From: Collinsella sp. AM18-10 | Lineage (GTDB): Bacteria > Actinomycetota > Coriobacteriia > Coriobacteriales > Coriobacteriaceae | Reading direction: 5' to 3' | NCBI RefSeq assembly: GCF_003471585.1 | Contig: NZ_QRJO01000007.1 | Coordinates: 1 to 64,000, forward strand | Length of the DNA stretch: 64,000 bases | Shown here: positions 17,434 to 26,051 of the stretch, piece by piece | How the letters are laid out: each line of letters starts with the position of its first letter | Numbering within the stretch: the stretch's first letter is position 1 | Notes under the pieces: model-generated | What the model was told of the DNA's origin: nothing | Seen by the model: only the letters and a program-made list of their open reading frames with translations | Database searches by the model: none | Position numbers and translations under genes: made by a program

Positions 17434-18387
17434 ATGGACAAGGCTGCATCTACCGGCCATTCTGACCGCTGCCGCATCGTCGTCGATACCTGCTGCGACT
17501 TTAGCCCCGAGGTCGCCGCGAACCTCGATGTCGATATCCTGGGTTTCCCCTTCATTATCGATGGCGAGGAGCGTACGGACGACATCTGGTCGAGCATCAC
17601 GCCCAAGGAGTTCTACGACCGCATGCGCGCCGGTGCCCGCGTGTCCACCTCGGCTGTGTCGCTCGGTCGCTATATCGAGTTCTTTACCGAGTGCGCCAAA
17701 GAGGGTACGCCCACGGTCTACCTGTGCTTTACCTCGGCGCTGTCGTCGAGCTACAACTCCGCGTGCCAGGCGGCGGACGCCGTGCGCGCCGAGTATCCCA
17801 ACTTTGAGCTGTACGTGGTCGACAACGCTCTGCCCTGTGCGACCGGCGAGCTTTTGGCGCTTGAGGCCGTGCGCCAGCGTTCGGCGGGACTGACCGCCAA
17901 GCAGCTGGTCGACTGGGCAAACGAGGCCAAGACCTATGTCCACGGTTACTTTACGCTCGAGAGCTTTGACGCGCTGGCTGCCGGCGGCCGCATTCCGCCC
18001 GCGGCGGCACAGCTCACGGCAAAGCTCGACGTCAAACCCGAGCTGTCCTACGACCTGGCCGGCTCGCTGTCGCTGATCGGCGTCAACCGCGGTCGCAAGA
18101 AGGCGCTCAAGTCCATTCTCAAGTCGTTCCGCGAGAACTATGTGCCCGATCGCACCATGCCTATCGCCATTATGACGGCCGATGCCGAAAAGGACGGCGA
18201 CTGGCTCGAAGCCGCCATCCGCAAGGAGGAGGGCTGCGCCGACGTCACGATCATTCGCAGCTCCGTGGGTCCCACCATCGGCTCGCACGTGGGCCCCGGC
18301 ATGGTGGCCTGCGCGTTTTGGGGCAAGAACCGCGCCGACAAGGCGTCGCTTTCCGACCGCATCGCCCGCCGCGTGCGCGGTCAGTAG
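17434..18387 (+). CDS. DegV-family fatty-acid-binding protein
   Basis: A 317-aa DegV protein. Visible family marks are the opening IVVDTCCDFSPE, PFIIDGEE with acidic tail, STSAVSLGRY, CFTSALSSSYNSA, and the C-terminal GPTIGSHVGPGMVACAFWG. FakB-type members bind a fatty acid and present it to the kinase FakA, so lipid incorporation is the likely role. No fakA gene is nearby. ATG 17434 follows AGGAG (17421-17425) with ideal spacing. A TTG three bases earlier is possible. Confidence 0.9.
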   Translation: MDKAASTGHSDRCRIVVDTCCDFSPEVAANLDVDILGFPFIIDGEERTDDIWSSITPKEFYDRMRAGARVSTSAVSLGRYIEFFTECAKEGTPTVYLCFTSALSSSYNSACQAADAVRAEYPNFELYVVDNALPCATGELLALEAVRQRSAGLTAKQLVDWANEAKTYVHGYFTLESFDALAAGGRIPPAAAQLTAKLDVKPELSYDLAGSLSLIGVNRGRKKALKSILKSFRENYVPDRTMPIAIMTADAEKDGDWLEAAIRKEEGCADVTIIRSSVGPTIGSHVGPGMVACAFWGKNRADKASLSDRIARRVRGQ

Positions 18388-18485
18388 GCAAGTAACGCGG
18401 CCGTAATCGATCCCAACTCACAGCCCAAACGCTGGCACCGAGTATTCAACCTGGTAACAACACCCAACCCAAAAGGAAAGGTTTC

Positions 18486-19565
18486 ATGGCAAACAAGCTC
18501 TCCGTCGCATTTATCGGCACCGGAATCATGGGTGCCCCCATCGCCGGCCACATCCTGGACGCCGGCTATCCCGTCACGGTCAACAACCGCACCAAGTCCA
18601 AGGCCGCAGCGCTCGTTGAGCGCGGCGCCGTCTGGGCCGATACGCCGGCCGATGCCGCGGCGAACGCCGATGTCGTCTTTACCATGGTGGGCTATCCCTC
18701 CGAGGTCGAGGAGCTCTACCTGGCGGGCGACGGCCTGCTCGCGTGCACCAAGCCCGGCGCGGTGCTGATCGACCTCACCACGAGCTCCCCCGAGCTGGCG
18801 CGTGACATTGCCGAGGCCGCCCAGGTTTCCGGCCGCATGGCGTTTGACTGCCCCGTCACCGGCGGCGAGTCGGGCGCTATCGCCGGCACGCTCACGGCTA
18901 TCGTGGGCGCCACCGAGAACGACATCGCGCCGGTCCGCGACATCCTTGCCACCTTTGCGGCAAATATCTGCTGCTTCGATGGCGCCGGCAAGGGCCAGGC
19001 TGCCAAGCTCGCCAACCAGGTGTCGCTGGGCGCCTGCATGGTCGGTATGGCCGATGCGCTGGCGTTTGCCGAGCTGAGCGGCCTTGACCTGGAGAAGACC
19101 CGCCAGATGATCCTGGGCGGCACCGGCAAGTCCGGCGCCATGGAGAGCCTGGCCCCCAAGGCGCTCGACGGCGACTACAAGCCCGGCTTTATGGTCGAGC
19201 ACTTCATTAAGGACCTGCGTCTGGCGCTCGCCTACGCCGATGACCGCGAGCTCGCGCTGCCCGGCGCCGACGTGGCCTTTACGCTCTACGACATGCTCGA
19301 CGCCATCGGTGGTGCCAAGCTGGGTACCCAGGCCATCACGGTCCTCTACAAGGAGGAGGCCGACGCCATCGCCGCCGGTCTGGACTGGTCGCAGTATCGC
19401 CCCGAGGAGCACGGTGCCCACGAGGACGGCTGCGGTTGCGGCGAGCACGGCGACGAGCATGAGTGCGGTTGCGGCCACCATCACGGCGAGGACCACGAGT
19501 GCTGCGGCGGCCACGGCCATGATGACGGCCACGAGTGCTGCTGCGGCCACCATCACGAGGAGTAG
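18486..19565 (+). CDS. 3-hydroxyisobutyrate dehydrogenase-family oxidoreductase with His/Cys-rich tail
   Basis: Residues 1-305 are a beta-hydroxyacid dehydrogenase: Rossmann motif GTGIMG (11-16), substrate loop DCPVTGGESGA (121-131) and catalytic K174 in AAKLANQ. It should oxidise or reduce a small 3-hydroxy acid such as tartronate semialdehyde, hydroxyisobutyrate or succinic semialdehyde with NAD(P). The last 51 residues (309-359) carry 14 His and 9 Cys in HHH, CC and CCC clusters, a metallothionein-like extension not normal for this family. There is no frameshift; the reading frame and start are clean behind AAAGGAAAGG. It opens a run of four close genes ending at the isocitrate-type dehydrogenase. 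Confidence 0.88.
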   Translation: MANKLSVAFIGTGIMGAPIAGHILDAGYPVTVNNRTKSKAAALVERGAVWADTPADAAANADVVFTMVGYPSEVEELYLAGDGLLACTKPGAVLIDLTTSSPELARDIAEAAQVSGRMAFDCPVTGGESGAIAGTLTAIVGATENDIAPVRDILATFAANICCFDGAGKGQAAKLANQVSLGACMVGMADALAFAELSGLDLEKTRQMILGGTGKSGAMESLAPKALDGDYKPGFMVEHFIKDLRLALAYADDRELALPGADVAFTLYDMLDAIGGAKLGTQAITVLYKEEADAIAAGLDWSQYRPEEHGAHEDGCGCGEHGDEHECGCGHHHGEDHECCGGHGHDDGHECCCGHHHEE

Positions 19566-19570
19566 CGCCC

Positions 19571-19999
19571 ATGAGCTGGACGTTCGTGGTGCTTGCGCTG
19601 GTGCTCTTTCTCTTTGCGATCTACATCGGCTTTTTGTGCGGCCAGTGGGCGTGCGAAAAGCGCGTCATCACCAAGCGCGACTACTGGATCGCCAACTTTG
19701 CAGGAGCGGCGGCAGTCGTCCTGCTGACCTGGGTGTTCTCGCTGTTCCCGCTGGTGCAGTTTGCGCCGATCGGCTGGCTCGGCGGCTTTATCGCCGGTCT
19801 TAAGATGAGCTTTGGCGAGTCCGTCGGCCCGTGGCGCAAGCACGACGAGGTTTTTAACGTCAACAAGGCCCATCGCGCCGCCGCCGATGCGGGCGACGCC
19901 GAGGAACGCCGCCGTGCGCGTCGCAATGGTGCGGCCGACCGACAGCTCATCTCGGTCACCGATGACAGCAAGGGTGCTGGCAAGCACGCTAAGAAATAG
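19571..19999 (+). CDS. Small membrane protein, unknown function
   Basis: A 142-aa protein starting at ATG 19571, five bases after the preceding stop. Two membrane helices (about residues 4-25 and 40-62), then a third weaker one around GWLGGFIAGLKM, are followed by a charged cytosolic tail with an Arg-rich stretch near residue 115 and a Lys-rich end. No family is recognised. The tight spacing to its neighbours implies one transcript with the tailed dehydrogenase and the HEAT-like gene. Confidence 0.7.
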   Translation: MSWTFVVLALVLFLFAIYIGFLCGQWACEKRVITKRDYWIANFAGAAAVVLLTWVFSLFPLVQFAPIGWLGGFIAGLKMSFGESVGPWRKHDEVFNVNKAHRAAADAGDAEERRRARRNGAADRQLISVTDDSKGAGKHAKK

Positions 20000-20014
20000 T
20001 AAGAAGAGGTAACT

Positions 20015-20713
20015 ATGGCAGAAAATAAGGAAGAACAGCTCACCGACGAGGAGCTGGCACAGCTTCAGCTGGCAGAGGAGAACGAGAACGCCGTCGACCG
20101 CCTGGTCCAAGAGCTCGGCTGTCCCACGCGCCGCATCCGCCAGTTTGCCGCCCGCGTGCTGCATCTGCTTGCCGAGCGCGATCCCCAGCGCGTCGTGCCC
20201 TGCGTGCCCGCGCTGATCGAGGCACTCGACCGCCCCGAGGCGCAGACCCGCTGGGAGGCCCTCGATGCCCTGACGGCGCTCGCCACCACCTGCCCCGAAC
20301 AGCTGGGCGATGCCTTTGAGGGCGCCGAGACCGCGCTGTTCGACGAGATTTCCTCCACGCTGCGCTACGCCGCCTTCCGCCTGCTGTGCGTGTGGGGAGC
20401 CACGGGCGTCGAGCGTTCGCGCGAGGCTTGGCCGATCCTGGACGAGGCCATCCAGTGCTACCACGGCGACCTCGAGTATCGCGACATGCTCGGTTGCCTG
20501 TACGAGTTTTGCCAGGGCGAGATCGACGCCGAGGTTGCCGAGAAGCTCGCGCTGCGCCTTAAGTTCGATGCCGAGAACGGTAAGGGCAGCTATCTCAAGG
20601 CCCGTTCGAGCGAGATTTGCGAAATGCTTGTTAAACGTTTTGGCCTGGATCTCTCCAAAAAGAAGAAGCGTGCTAGCGTTAAAAAATCTGACGACGCCGA
20701 AGACGAGGAGTAA
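20015..20713 (+). CDS. HEAT-repeat-like protein
   Basis: A 232-aa soluble helical protein. Two or three HEAT-like helix pairs are visible (RQFAARVLHLLAERDPQRVVPCVPALIEAL and RWEALDALTALATTCPEQL). The N-terminus is acidic and the C-terminus is Lys-rich, then acidic (KKKKRASVKKSDDAEDEE). Such repeats give protein-binding surfaces, and no enzyme motif is seen. The gene lies six bases before the dehydrogenase gene at 20720. Confidence 0.7.
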   Translation: MAENKEEQLTDEELAQLQLAEENENAVDRLVQELGCPTRRIRQFAARVLHLLAERDPQRVVPCVPALIEALDRPEAQTRWEALDALTALATTCPEQLGDAFEGAETALFDEISSTLRYAAFRLLCVWGATGVERSREAWPILDEAIQCYHGDLEYRDMLGCLYEFCQGEIDAEVAEKLALRLKFDAENGKGSYLKARSSEICEMLVKRFGLDLSKKKKRASVKKSDDAEDEE

Positions 20714-20719
20714 CAGATT

Positions 20720-21805
20720 ATGGCGCACGATGTAGTCCTGATTCCCGGTGACGGCATCGGTCCCGAGATTACGCAGGCCATGCGCCGCGTGGTCGAGGCC
20801 ACCGGTGTCCAGATCAATTGGAACGTCCAGGAGGCCGGCGCCGGCGTCATGGACGAGTTTGGCACGCCGCTGCCCCAGCACGTGCTCGACGCGGTCGCCG
20901 AGACTAAGGTTGCCATCAAGGGCCCCATCACCACGCCGGTCGGCACGGGTTTCCGCAGCGTTAACGTGGCCCTGCGCAAGCACTTTGACCTGTATGCCTG
21001 CGTGCGTCCCTGTCTGTCGCAGCCGGGCGACGGCTCGCGTTTCCGCGACGTCGACCTGGTCATCGTGCGCGAGAACACCGAGGACCTCTATGCCGGCATC
21101 GAGTTCGACGAGGGCGCAGCCGAGGTCGAGGAGCTCTCGCAGCTTGTCGAGCGTTCGGGCCAAAAGACATTCGCCGCCGATTCCGCCATCTCGATCAAGC
21201 CCATCTCTATCGCCAAGAGCCGCCGTATTGTGGAGTACGCCTTTGAGTATGCCCGCCGCTGCGGCCGCAAAAAGGTGACGGCCGTGCACAAGGCCAATAT
21301 CATGAAGGCGACCGACGGCCTGTTCCTGCGCGTTGCGCGCGAGGTGGCCGCGGGCTATCCCGATATCGAGTTCAACGACAAGATCGTCGACGCCACCTGC
21401 ATGGGCCTGGTCCAGAACCCCAACGACTTCGATGTTCTGGTGCTGCCCAACCTGTACGGCGACATCGTGAGCGACCTGTGCGCCGGCCTGGTGGGTGGTC
21501 TGGGCATGGCCCCCGGCTCCAACATCGGTGCCGACTGCGCCATCTTCGAGGCAACGCACGGCTCCGCGCCCGATATCGCGGGCCAGGATATCGCCAACCC
21601 CACGGCCGAGATCCTTTCTGCTGCGATGATGCTCGACCACTTGGGCGAGAACGATGCTGCCAATCGCATTCGTGCCGCCGTATCTGCCACGCTCGACGAG
21701 GGCGAGCAGGTTACCGGTGACGTGCGTCGTGCCCAGACCGGCTCCGTTGAGGGCGCTGTGGGCACGCAGGCCTTTGCCGATGCCGTTATCGCGCACCTGG
21801 CCTAA
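20720..21805 (+). CDS. Isocitrate/isopropylmalate dehydrogenase-family enzyme
   Basis: A 361-aa NAD(P)-dependent beta-decarboxylating dehydrogenase. The family marks are [11 protein letters not shown] near the N-terminus, the substrate-binding [32 protein letters not shown], and the metal-binding [23 protein letters not shown]. The RSxNVxLRK pattern fits isocitrate rather than isopropylmalate as substrate, so NAD-type isocitrate dehydrogenase is most likely, feeding 2-oxoglutarate for glutamate. No leu genes are near. A palindrome with modest U-richness follows the stop. Confidence 0.88.
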   Translation: MAHDVVLIPGDGIGPEITQAMRRVVEATGVQINWNVQEAGAGVMDEFGTPLPQHVLDAVAETKVAIKGPITTPVGTGFRSVNVALRKHFDLYACVRPCLSQPGDGSRFRDVDLVIVRENTEDLYAGIEFDEGAAEVEELSQLVERSGQKTFAADSAISIKPISIAKSRRIVEYAFEYARRCGRKKVTAVHKANIMKATDGLFLRVAREVAAGYPDIEFNDKIVDATCMGLVQNPNDFDVLVLPNLYGDIVSDLCAGLVGGLGMAPGSNIGADCAIFEATHGSAPDIAGQDIANPTAEILSAAMMLDHLGENDAANRIRAAVSATLDEGEQVTGDVRRAQTGSVEGAVGTQAFADAVIAHLA

Positions 21806-21865
21806 GGCATGCACGCTGCAAACGCCTAAATAGTACTTAAGTGTTTGCGTATAACCTAAGAATCA

Positions 21866-21897
21866 ATACGCCCGGCGCCTCGTCGGGCGTATTCTAT
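21866..21897 (+). terminator. Likely terminator after the isocitrate-type dehydrogenase
   Basis: The hairpin ATACGCCCG...CGGGCGTAT is followed by TCTATT. The U-tract is weak, so it may end transcription only partly. Confidence 0.55.
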
Positions 21898-21931
21898 TGA
21901 AGACTATGTTTCCTAACAAGGAGTAACTGAT

Positions 21932-23017
21932 ATGGGTCTGATTCAAAAGAAGGACGAGAAGGACGAGATCGACGGCATCCAGATCATCGAGCGCGGCGAA
22001 GGCCCCGACGGTGATGAGGACGAGAAGATCGACCTGGTCGCCGGTACGTCTGCCGAGCACATTGCTGCCGGCACGACCGCCGAGGAAGAGGACGCTCGCC
22101 TGGAGGCAAAGGTCGCCGCGGACGCCGCCGACGAGAACCTCATGCCCGAGGAACAGGACGAGGACGACGACTCCGACGCGGACGACCATGCATCCAAGCA
22201 CAAGAAGACGATGATCGCCGCCTTCGTGGTTGCAGTCGTGATCGCTGCGGTGGTCGGCTTCTTTATTGGCAATGGCGGCTTTGGCGGCAAGGGTGTCGGT
22301 TCGTCGACCCTGACCGAGGACCAGCTCGATTCGACCGTGGCAAGCTATAGTTATAACGGCAAGAAGAGCGACATCACCGCGCGCGAGGCCATCGAGAGCC
22401 AGTACAGCCTCGATACCGTCAAGGATAGCGATGGCAACTACACCGCTCCTTCTGCCGATGTCATCCTGTCCTACGTGCGCAACAAGATTCTGCTCGATGC
22501 TGCCGAGGACGAGGGCATTACCGTCTCTTCTAAGGAGATGAAGAAGTACGCCGAGGATTCCATCGGCACCTCCGACTACAAGACCATGGCAAAACAGTAC
22601 GGCGTGTCCAAGGATCAGGCCAAGCAGATCGTCCGTCAGTCCGCGACGCTGCAGAAGCTCTACAAGAAGAAGGTGGGCGATGCTTCCGCGAGCATGCCGA
22701 CCGCTCCGACCGAGCCTTCTGACGGCAACGAGGAGACTGCGAGCAAGGACTACGCCGACTACATCATCAAACTTGCCGGCGACGAGTGGGATAGCTCGAA
22801 GGGCACCTGGAAGGACGCCGACAGCACCTACGCTAAGGCCTTCGCCGACGATGCCTTTACCGCCGATAGCGCCACCTATAAGCAGGCCATGACCGCCTAT
22901 TACACCGCTTACCAGCAGTATTCTTCGCAGGCTTCGAGCGCCAGCTCCAAGTGGACCGAGTACGCCAACAGCCTGTACGCCAAGGCCAACATCAGCATTT
23001 ACGGCCTGTTTGCGTAA
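21932..23017 (+). CDS. Membrane-anchored SurA/PrsA-like protein
   Basis: A 361-aa protein. An acidic N-terminal cytosolic region of about 90 residues precedes one membrane helix (MIAAFVVAVVIAAVVGFFIG, about 91-110) and an extracytoplasmic part. There the segment SYVRNKILLDAAEDEGITVSSKEMKKYAEDSIG resembles the SurA N-terminal helical domain of exported-protein chaperones. No PPIase domain is seen. A role in folding secreted proteins is an inference. It has its own GGAG-type ribosome site and a strong terminator. Confidence 0.7.
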   Translation: MGLIQKKDEKDEIDGIQIIERGEGPDGDEDEKIDLVAGTSAEHIAAGTTAEEEDARLEAKVAADAADENLMPEEQDEDDDSDADDHASKHKKTMIAAFVVAVVIAAVVGFFIGNGGFGGKGVGSSTLTEDQLDSTVASYSYNGKKSDITAREAIESQYSLDTVKDSDGNYTAPSADVILSYVRNKILLDAAEDEGITVSSKEMKKYAEDSIGTSDYKTMAKQYGVSKDQAKQIVRQSATLQKLYKKKVGDASASMPTAPTEPSDGNEETASKDYADYIIKLAGDEWDSSKGTWKDADSTYAKAFADDAFTADSATYKQAMTAYYTAYQQYSSQASSASSKWTEYANSLYAKANISIYGLFA

Positions 23018-23058
23018 GATCTGCCTGAGCTTACCGATCGCGTAGCCGAACTATCTGA

Positions 23059-23098
23059 ATAAGCCCGCTAGAACGATATCCGTTCTAGCGGGCTTATT
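23059..23098. terminator. Bidirectional terminator
   Basis: A perfect long stem AATAAGCCCGCTAGAACG / CGTTCTAGCGGGCTTATT with a 4-base loop lies between the convergent genes at 21932-23017 and 23132-23368. Confidence 0.85.
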
Positions 23099-23131
23099 AC
23101 GTCGGAGGTACCGGTAGTTAAATAATCTCAA

Positions 23132-23368
23132 TTAATCTTTAAGTCCAAAGAGGTTATCGGCTTCATCGTCAGGCATATATTCCAGTACATCGCCCGGTTG
23201 GCAGTCGAGTGCCCGGCATATCGCGTCAAGAGTTGAAAAGCGCACGGCAGAAACCTTGCCCGTCTTGATGCGCGACATATTGACCTGGGAGATGCCCACG
23301 CGTTCCGCAAGCTCTTTGGATGAGATCTTGCGTTCGGCGAGCATGCGGTCGAGCCGCAGAATAATCAT
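23132..23368 (-). CDS. Cro/CI-type HTH regulator
   Basis: A 78-aa single-domain XRE-like protein. The helix-turn-helix is SSKELAERVGISQVNMSRIKTGK (residues 17-39). The C-terminus is acidic. It lies nine bases after the DUF2975 membrane gene on the same strand. This pairing is widespread: the HTH protein and DUF2975 membrane protein are usually coupled, probably forming a membrane-linked regulator. The target is unknown. Confidence 0.88.
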   Translation of the reverse strand: MIILRLDRMLAERKISSKELAERVGISQVNMSRIKTGKVSAVRFSTLDAICRALDCQPGDVLEYMPDDEADNLFGLKD

Positions 23369-23377
23369 GGATTCCCC

Positions 23378-24016
23378 CTAGAGCAACTCGTCATCTTGTA
23401 TTTGCAGGATACACCCGTACTGGAAGACGCTGGCAATCAGGCTAATAATCAGGCCTGCAAAGACCATAGAGAGGTCGAGGTGCTGGCCGCCAAGCGCATC
23501 CGTAAAGTTGCCGCCAAATCCTGAGAGTATCAGCCCCGTGACTATGGCACCAAGAAGCTTCACAGCAACGCCGCCAATAAGGAACAAATGTCCTACTTGA
23601 CGTAGTATGCGGATGCATTCGAGGTCAAAGGGCCTGCCCGCCTTTTCAATGGCGGAGAAAAACCTGTATGCGCTTAGCACAATGGCAAGCGCAAGGCATG
23701 TCATCATGGCGCTCCCTATGGCAGTATGACCGTCGTGCGCGACAAGCATAAGAGGGGTCTGTTCATTGGCGCCGACGAGAGCGAGAGATGGCCCTTCGCC
23801 GGCATTAAGCTCTACGGATTGGAGGCAGAACCCTTGGGAGAGGCTAGGCAATATGAGTAGAAGCTCGATTGCAATGACTGCGAGAAGTCCCAGAGCGAGC
23901 GCTACGGCGGTGCAGATTGTGGCCCATTTGCAGATGTGAGCGAGCTTCCTCAGATCGGCTATTGCCTGTTCGCGGTTGATGGATTCATTCGATTTGGATA
24001 CGTTCCAGCGGATCAT
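23378..24016 (-). CDS. DUF2975-family membrane protein
   Basis: A 212-aa protein with four membrane helices (about residues 35-58, 100-122, 145-168 and 180-205). The layout, with an external loop between helices 1 and 2 and a following Cro/CI gene, identifies DUF2975. The start at 24016 is set by a GGAGGAG site. An in-frame ATG at 24031 adds five residues. Function unknown, but it likely senses a membrane signal and works with the HTH partner. Confidence 0.82.
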   Translation of the reverse strand: MIRWNVSKSNESINREQAIADLRKLAHICKWATICTAVALALGLLAVIAIELLLILPSLSQGFCLQSVELNAGEGPSLALVGANEQTPLMLVAHDGHTAIGSAMMTCLALAIVLSAYRFFSAIEKAGRPFDLECIRILRQVGHLFLIGGVAVKLLGAIVTGLILSGFGGNFTDALGGQHLDLSMVFAGLIISLIASVFQYGCILQIQDDELL

Positions 24017-24717
24017 AGCTCCTCCAACCAATGTCTAGGATGATATTTAAATCTTATAACATACTTAATGATAAACGATAAACAAATACAGATTAGAGTA
24101 AGTTATGTTTGTAAGACGAATAGCGAGAGCTTATGGCATATTTAGGGAGTGAGAGTTTGGCACGTGGGGGATGGACGAGTATCGAAATTTCCCGCAACCG
24201 CGCAAGTGCTTCATCGGGTTTCCCCAATTCATCCAGGAAAACGGCCGTAAACGATTGGAAATAACCGCTGAGCGGTCGAAAACTACCGTTCACCGATAAT
24301 TTCTAAACTGGTTCTAACTGGTATTAAGTCAAAAAGACCAATTCACAAATCTTCACAATGACCTGCAGTTTTTCTACATGCCATTTTTGGCCACCCTGCG
24401 TTGTTTAGGCACAGAAAAGGTTCCGATCATTCGTCGAACCATTTCGAAACGGTTTCAAAGCCGCAGGTAGAAGTGTTAACGAGCGGTAAACGGTCGATTT
24501 ATCGCCGTGAGCGGTGCAAAAACGTTTTACTGCGTGAATCAGCGAAAGCGACCTCTTCTGTGATGATATAGTGACAACAACACGTCACGTGGTTACTACC
24601 AGTTGAGAGACCACTGGTCTTCAAAGAACGCTTTCCAAGAAGCTTTAAGGGCGTCCGCCCGCTGGCTTCCGAAAACATCGGACTCAGATCGTACACACCT
24701 TCGGAAGGGAAATTTGA
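24017..24717 (+). other. Long upstream region of the PTS operon
   Basis: About 700 bases without a convincing gene, AT-rich on the left. A 66-codon open frame at 24093-24293 (minus) lacks a ribosome site and family. Around 24301-24325 there are two ACTGGT half-sites. The operator at 24590-24602 and a weak -10 (TATAGT, 24567-24572) lie at the right, so the PTS transcript likely starts near 24580. Confidence 0.5.
24590..24602. promoter_or_regulatory. Candidate GntR operator before the PTS operon
   Basis: TGGTTACTACCAG is a near-palindrome (CTGGT-N4-ACCAG with one base changed). The same 13 bases occur at 28881-28893 before agaS. The regulator encoded at 28109-28840 is the obvious candidate to bind both. 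Confidence 0.6.
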
Positions 24718-25161
24718 ATGGTTGGCTTTATTCTTACCGGTCATGGACAGTTCGCACCCGGCCTCGCAAGCGCTATCGCTATGGTCGCCGGTGATCAGCC
24801 CGCTTTTACCGTCGTTCCTTTCGAGGGCGACCAGGCTGCTTCCTACGGTGAGGATCTCCGCGCCGCTATCACCGCCATGCGCGAGGAGTGCGATGGCGTG
24901 CTCGTCTTTACCGACCTGCTTGGTGGTACCCCGTTCAACCAGGCAATGATGATTGCCCAGGATGTCGACAACGTCGAGATTCTGACTGGCACGAACCTTC
25001 CCATGGTTATTGAGCTTCTGTTCCTCCGCGGCAACGCTACGCTCGCCGAGCTTGGCGAGCAGGCCGTGACCGTTGGCCAGACGGGCATCACCGCCCAGAC
25101 GGTTGCCTCCGTCGCTGGTGCCGAGGAAGAGGATATCTTCGGTGACGAGGACGGCATCTAA
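24718..25161 (+). CDS. PTS system mannose-family EIIA component
   Basis: A 147-aa IIA of the mannose/sorbose PTS family. It receives phosphate from HPr on H9 (TGHGQFA). The FTDLLGGTPFNQA segment near residue 62 is a family mark. It first opens the amino-sugar PTS operon and overlaps yajC by one base (TAATG). Genetic context with agaS and a deacetylase suggests N-acetylgalactosamine or a related amino sugar as substrate, but specificity lies in IIC/IID and cannot be read directly. Confidence 0.92.
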   Translation: MVGFILTGHGQFAPGLASAIAMVAGDQPAFTVVPFEGDQAASYGEDLRAAITAMREECDGVLVFTDLLGGTPFNQAMMIAQDVDNVEILTGTNLPMVIELLFLRGNATLAELGEQAVTVGQTGITAQTVASVAGAEEEDIFGDEDGI

Positions 25162-25442
25162 TGGCCGATTTCGGAGCCAACGTCCTGAGCTCCTCGGTCG
25201 CCCTTTTAGGCTTGCTTGTCATCATGGGCTTGATTTACACCATCTGGTCGCAAATCAACATGAAGAAGAAGCAGAAGTACTTCAAGGAGCTGCACACGGA
25301 GCTCAAGCCGGGTCAGGAGGTTCTTTTCGCCGGCGGTATCTACGGAACCGTCAAAGGCATCGAAGGCGAAAAGGTCCAGATCAAAGTCCGATCCGGTGCC
25401 GTCGTAGATGTTTCGCGTTACGCGATTCAGGAGATCAAGTAA
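25161..25442 (+). CDS. yajC: YajC-family preprotein translocase subunit
   Basis: A 93-aa protein with one N-terminal membrane helix (about residues 10-29), a KKKQK cytosolic anchor and a small beta domain with LKPGQEVLFAGGIYGTV, typical of YajC. YajC is an accessory of SecDF. Here it sits inside a PTS operon, overlapping IIA by one base. A YajC-like gene in mannose-family PTS operons is also known in streptococci (the locus with the unsaturated glucuronyl hydrolase), so the protein may serve the transporter rather than Sec. Confidence 0.88.
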   Translation: MADFGANVLSSSVALLGLLVIMGLIYTIWSQINMKKKQKYFKELHTELKPGQEVLFAGGIYGTVKGIEGEKVQIKVRSGAVVDVSRYAIQEIK

Positions 25443-25478
25443 CTGTCGTCAGCAAATAACGAAAGGAAGCTGATCAAC

Positions 25479-25961
25479 ATGGCAGAACCCAACATTCTTC
25501 TTACCCGCATCGATAACCGACTGGTCCATGGTCAGGTCGCTACCCAGTGGAACTCCACCCTGGGCTCCAACCTTATCCTCGTCGCCAACGACGATGTGTC
25601 GACCAACACCATGCGCCAGAACCTCATGAAGATGGCCGCTCCCGCCGGCGTCGCTACGCGTTTCTTCTCCCTGCAGAAGACCATCGACGTCATTGGCAAG
25701 GCGAGCCCGCGCCAGAAGATCTTCATCGTGGCCGAAACACCGGAAGACGTGCTTACGCTCGTCAAGGGCGGTGTGCCTATAAAGAAGGTAAACATCGGCA
25801 ACATGCACATGTCGGAAGGAAAGCGCCAAGTCGCCACCTCCGTCGCAGTTAACGACGAGGATGTCGCTGCGTTTAAAGAGCTGCAGGAATTGGGGGTGGA
25901 GTTGGAGATCAGGCGCGTTCCGAGCACGCCTGTTGAGGACACGAGCAAGCTCTTCTCGTAA
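25479..25961 (+). CDS. PTS system mannose-family EIIB component
   Basis: A 160-aa IIB of the mannose/sorbose (AgaB-like) family. The phosphorylated histidine is H17 in NRLVHGQVATQWN. It takes phosphate from IIA and passes it to the incoming sugar. A close relative lacking this histidine lies at 36287-36769. A GAAAGGAAG site precedes the ATG. Confidence 0.92.
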   Translation: MAEPNILLTRIDNRLVHGQVATQWNSTLGSNLILVANDDVSTNTMRQNLMKMAAPAGVATRFFSLQKTIDVIGKASPRQKIFIVAETPEDVLTLVKGGVPIKKVNIGNMHMSEGKRQVATSVAVNDEDVAAFKELQELGVELEIRRVPSTPVEDTSKLFS

Positions 25962-26051
25962 TCCTCGTGATCCACGTTGTCAGGAGTGAAACCCTGACGT
26001 TCTGTACGTGATATCCAAAGTGCGTACATACATTTTGAAAGGAGGAGCAAG

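Noticed and set aside
19553-21814. A 753-codon minus-strand frame across three plus-strand genes
   Set aside because: It spans several genes with good ribosome sites and recognisable products. It is an antisense shadow of high-GC coding DNA.
24093-24293. A 66-codon minus-strand frame before the PTS operon
   Set aside because: No ribosome site and no family; the region is AT-rich and looks regulatory or decayed.
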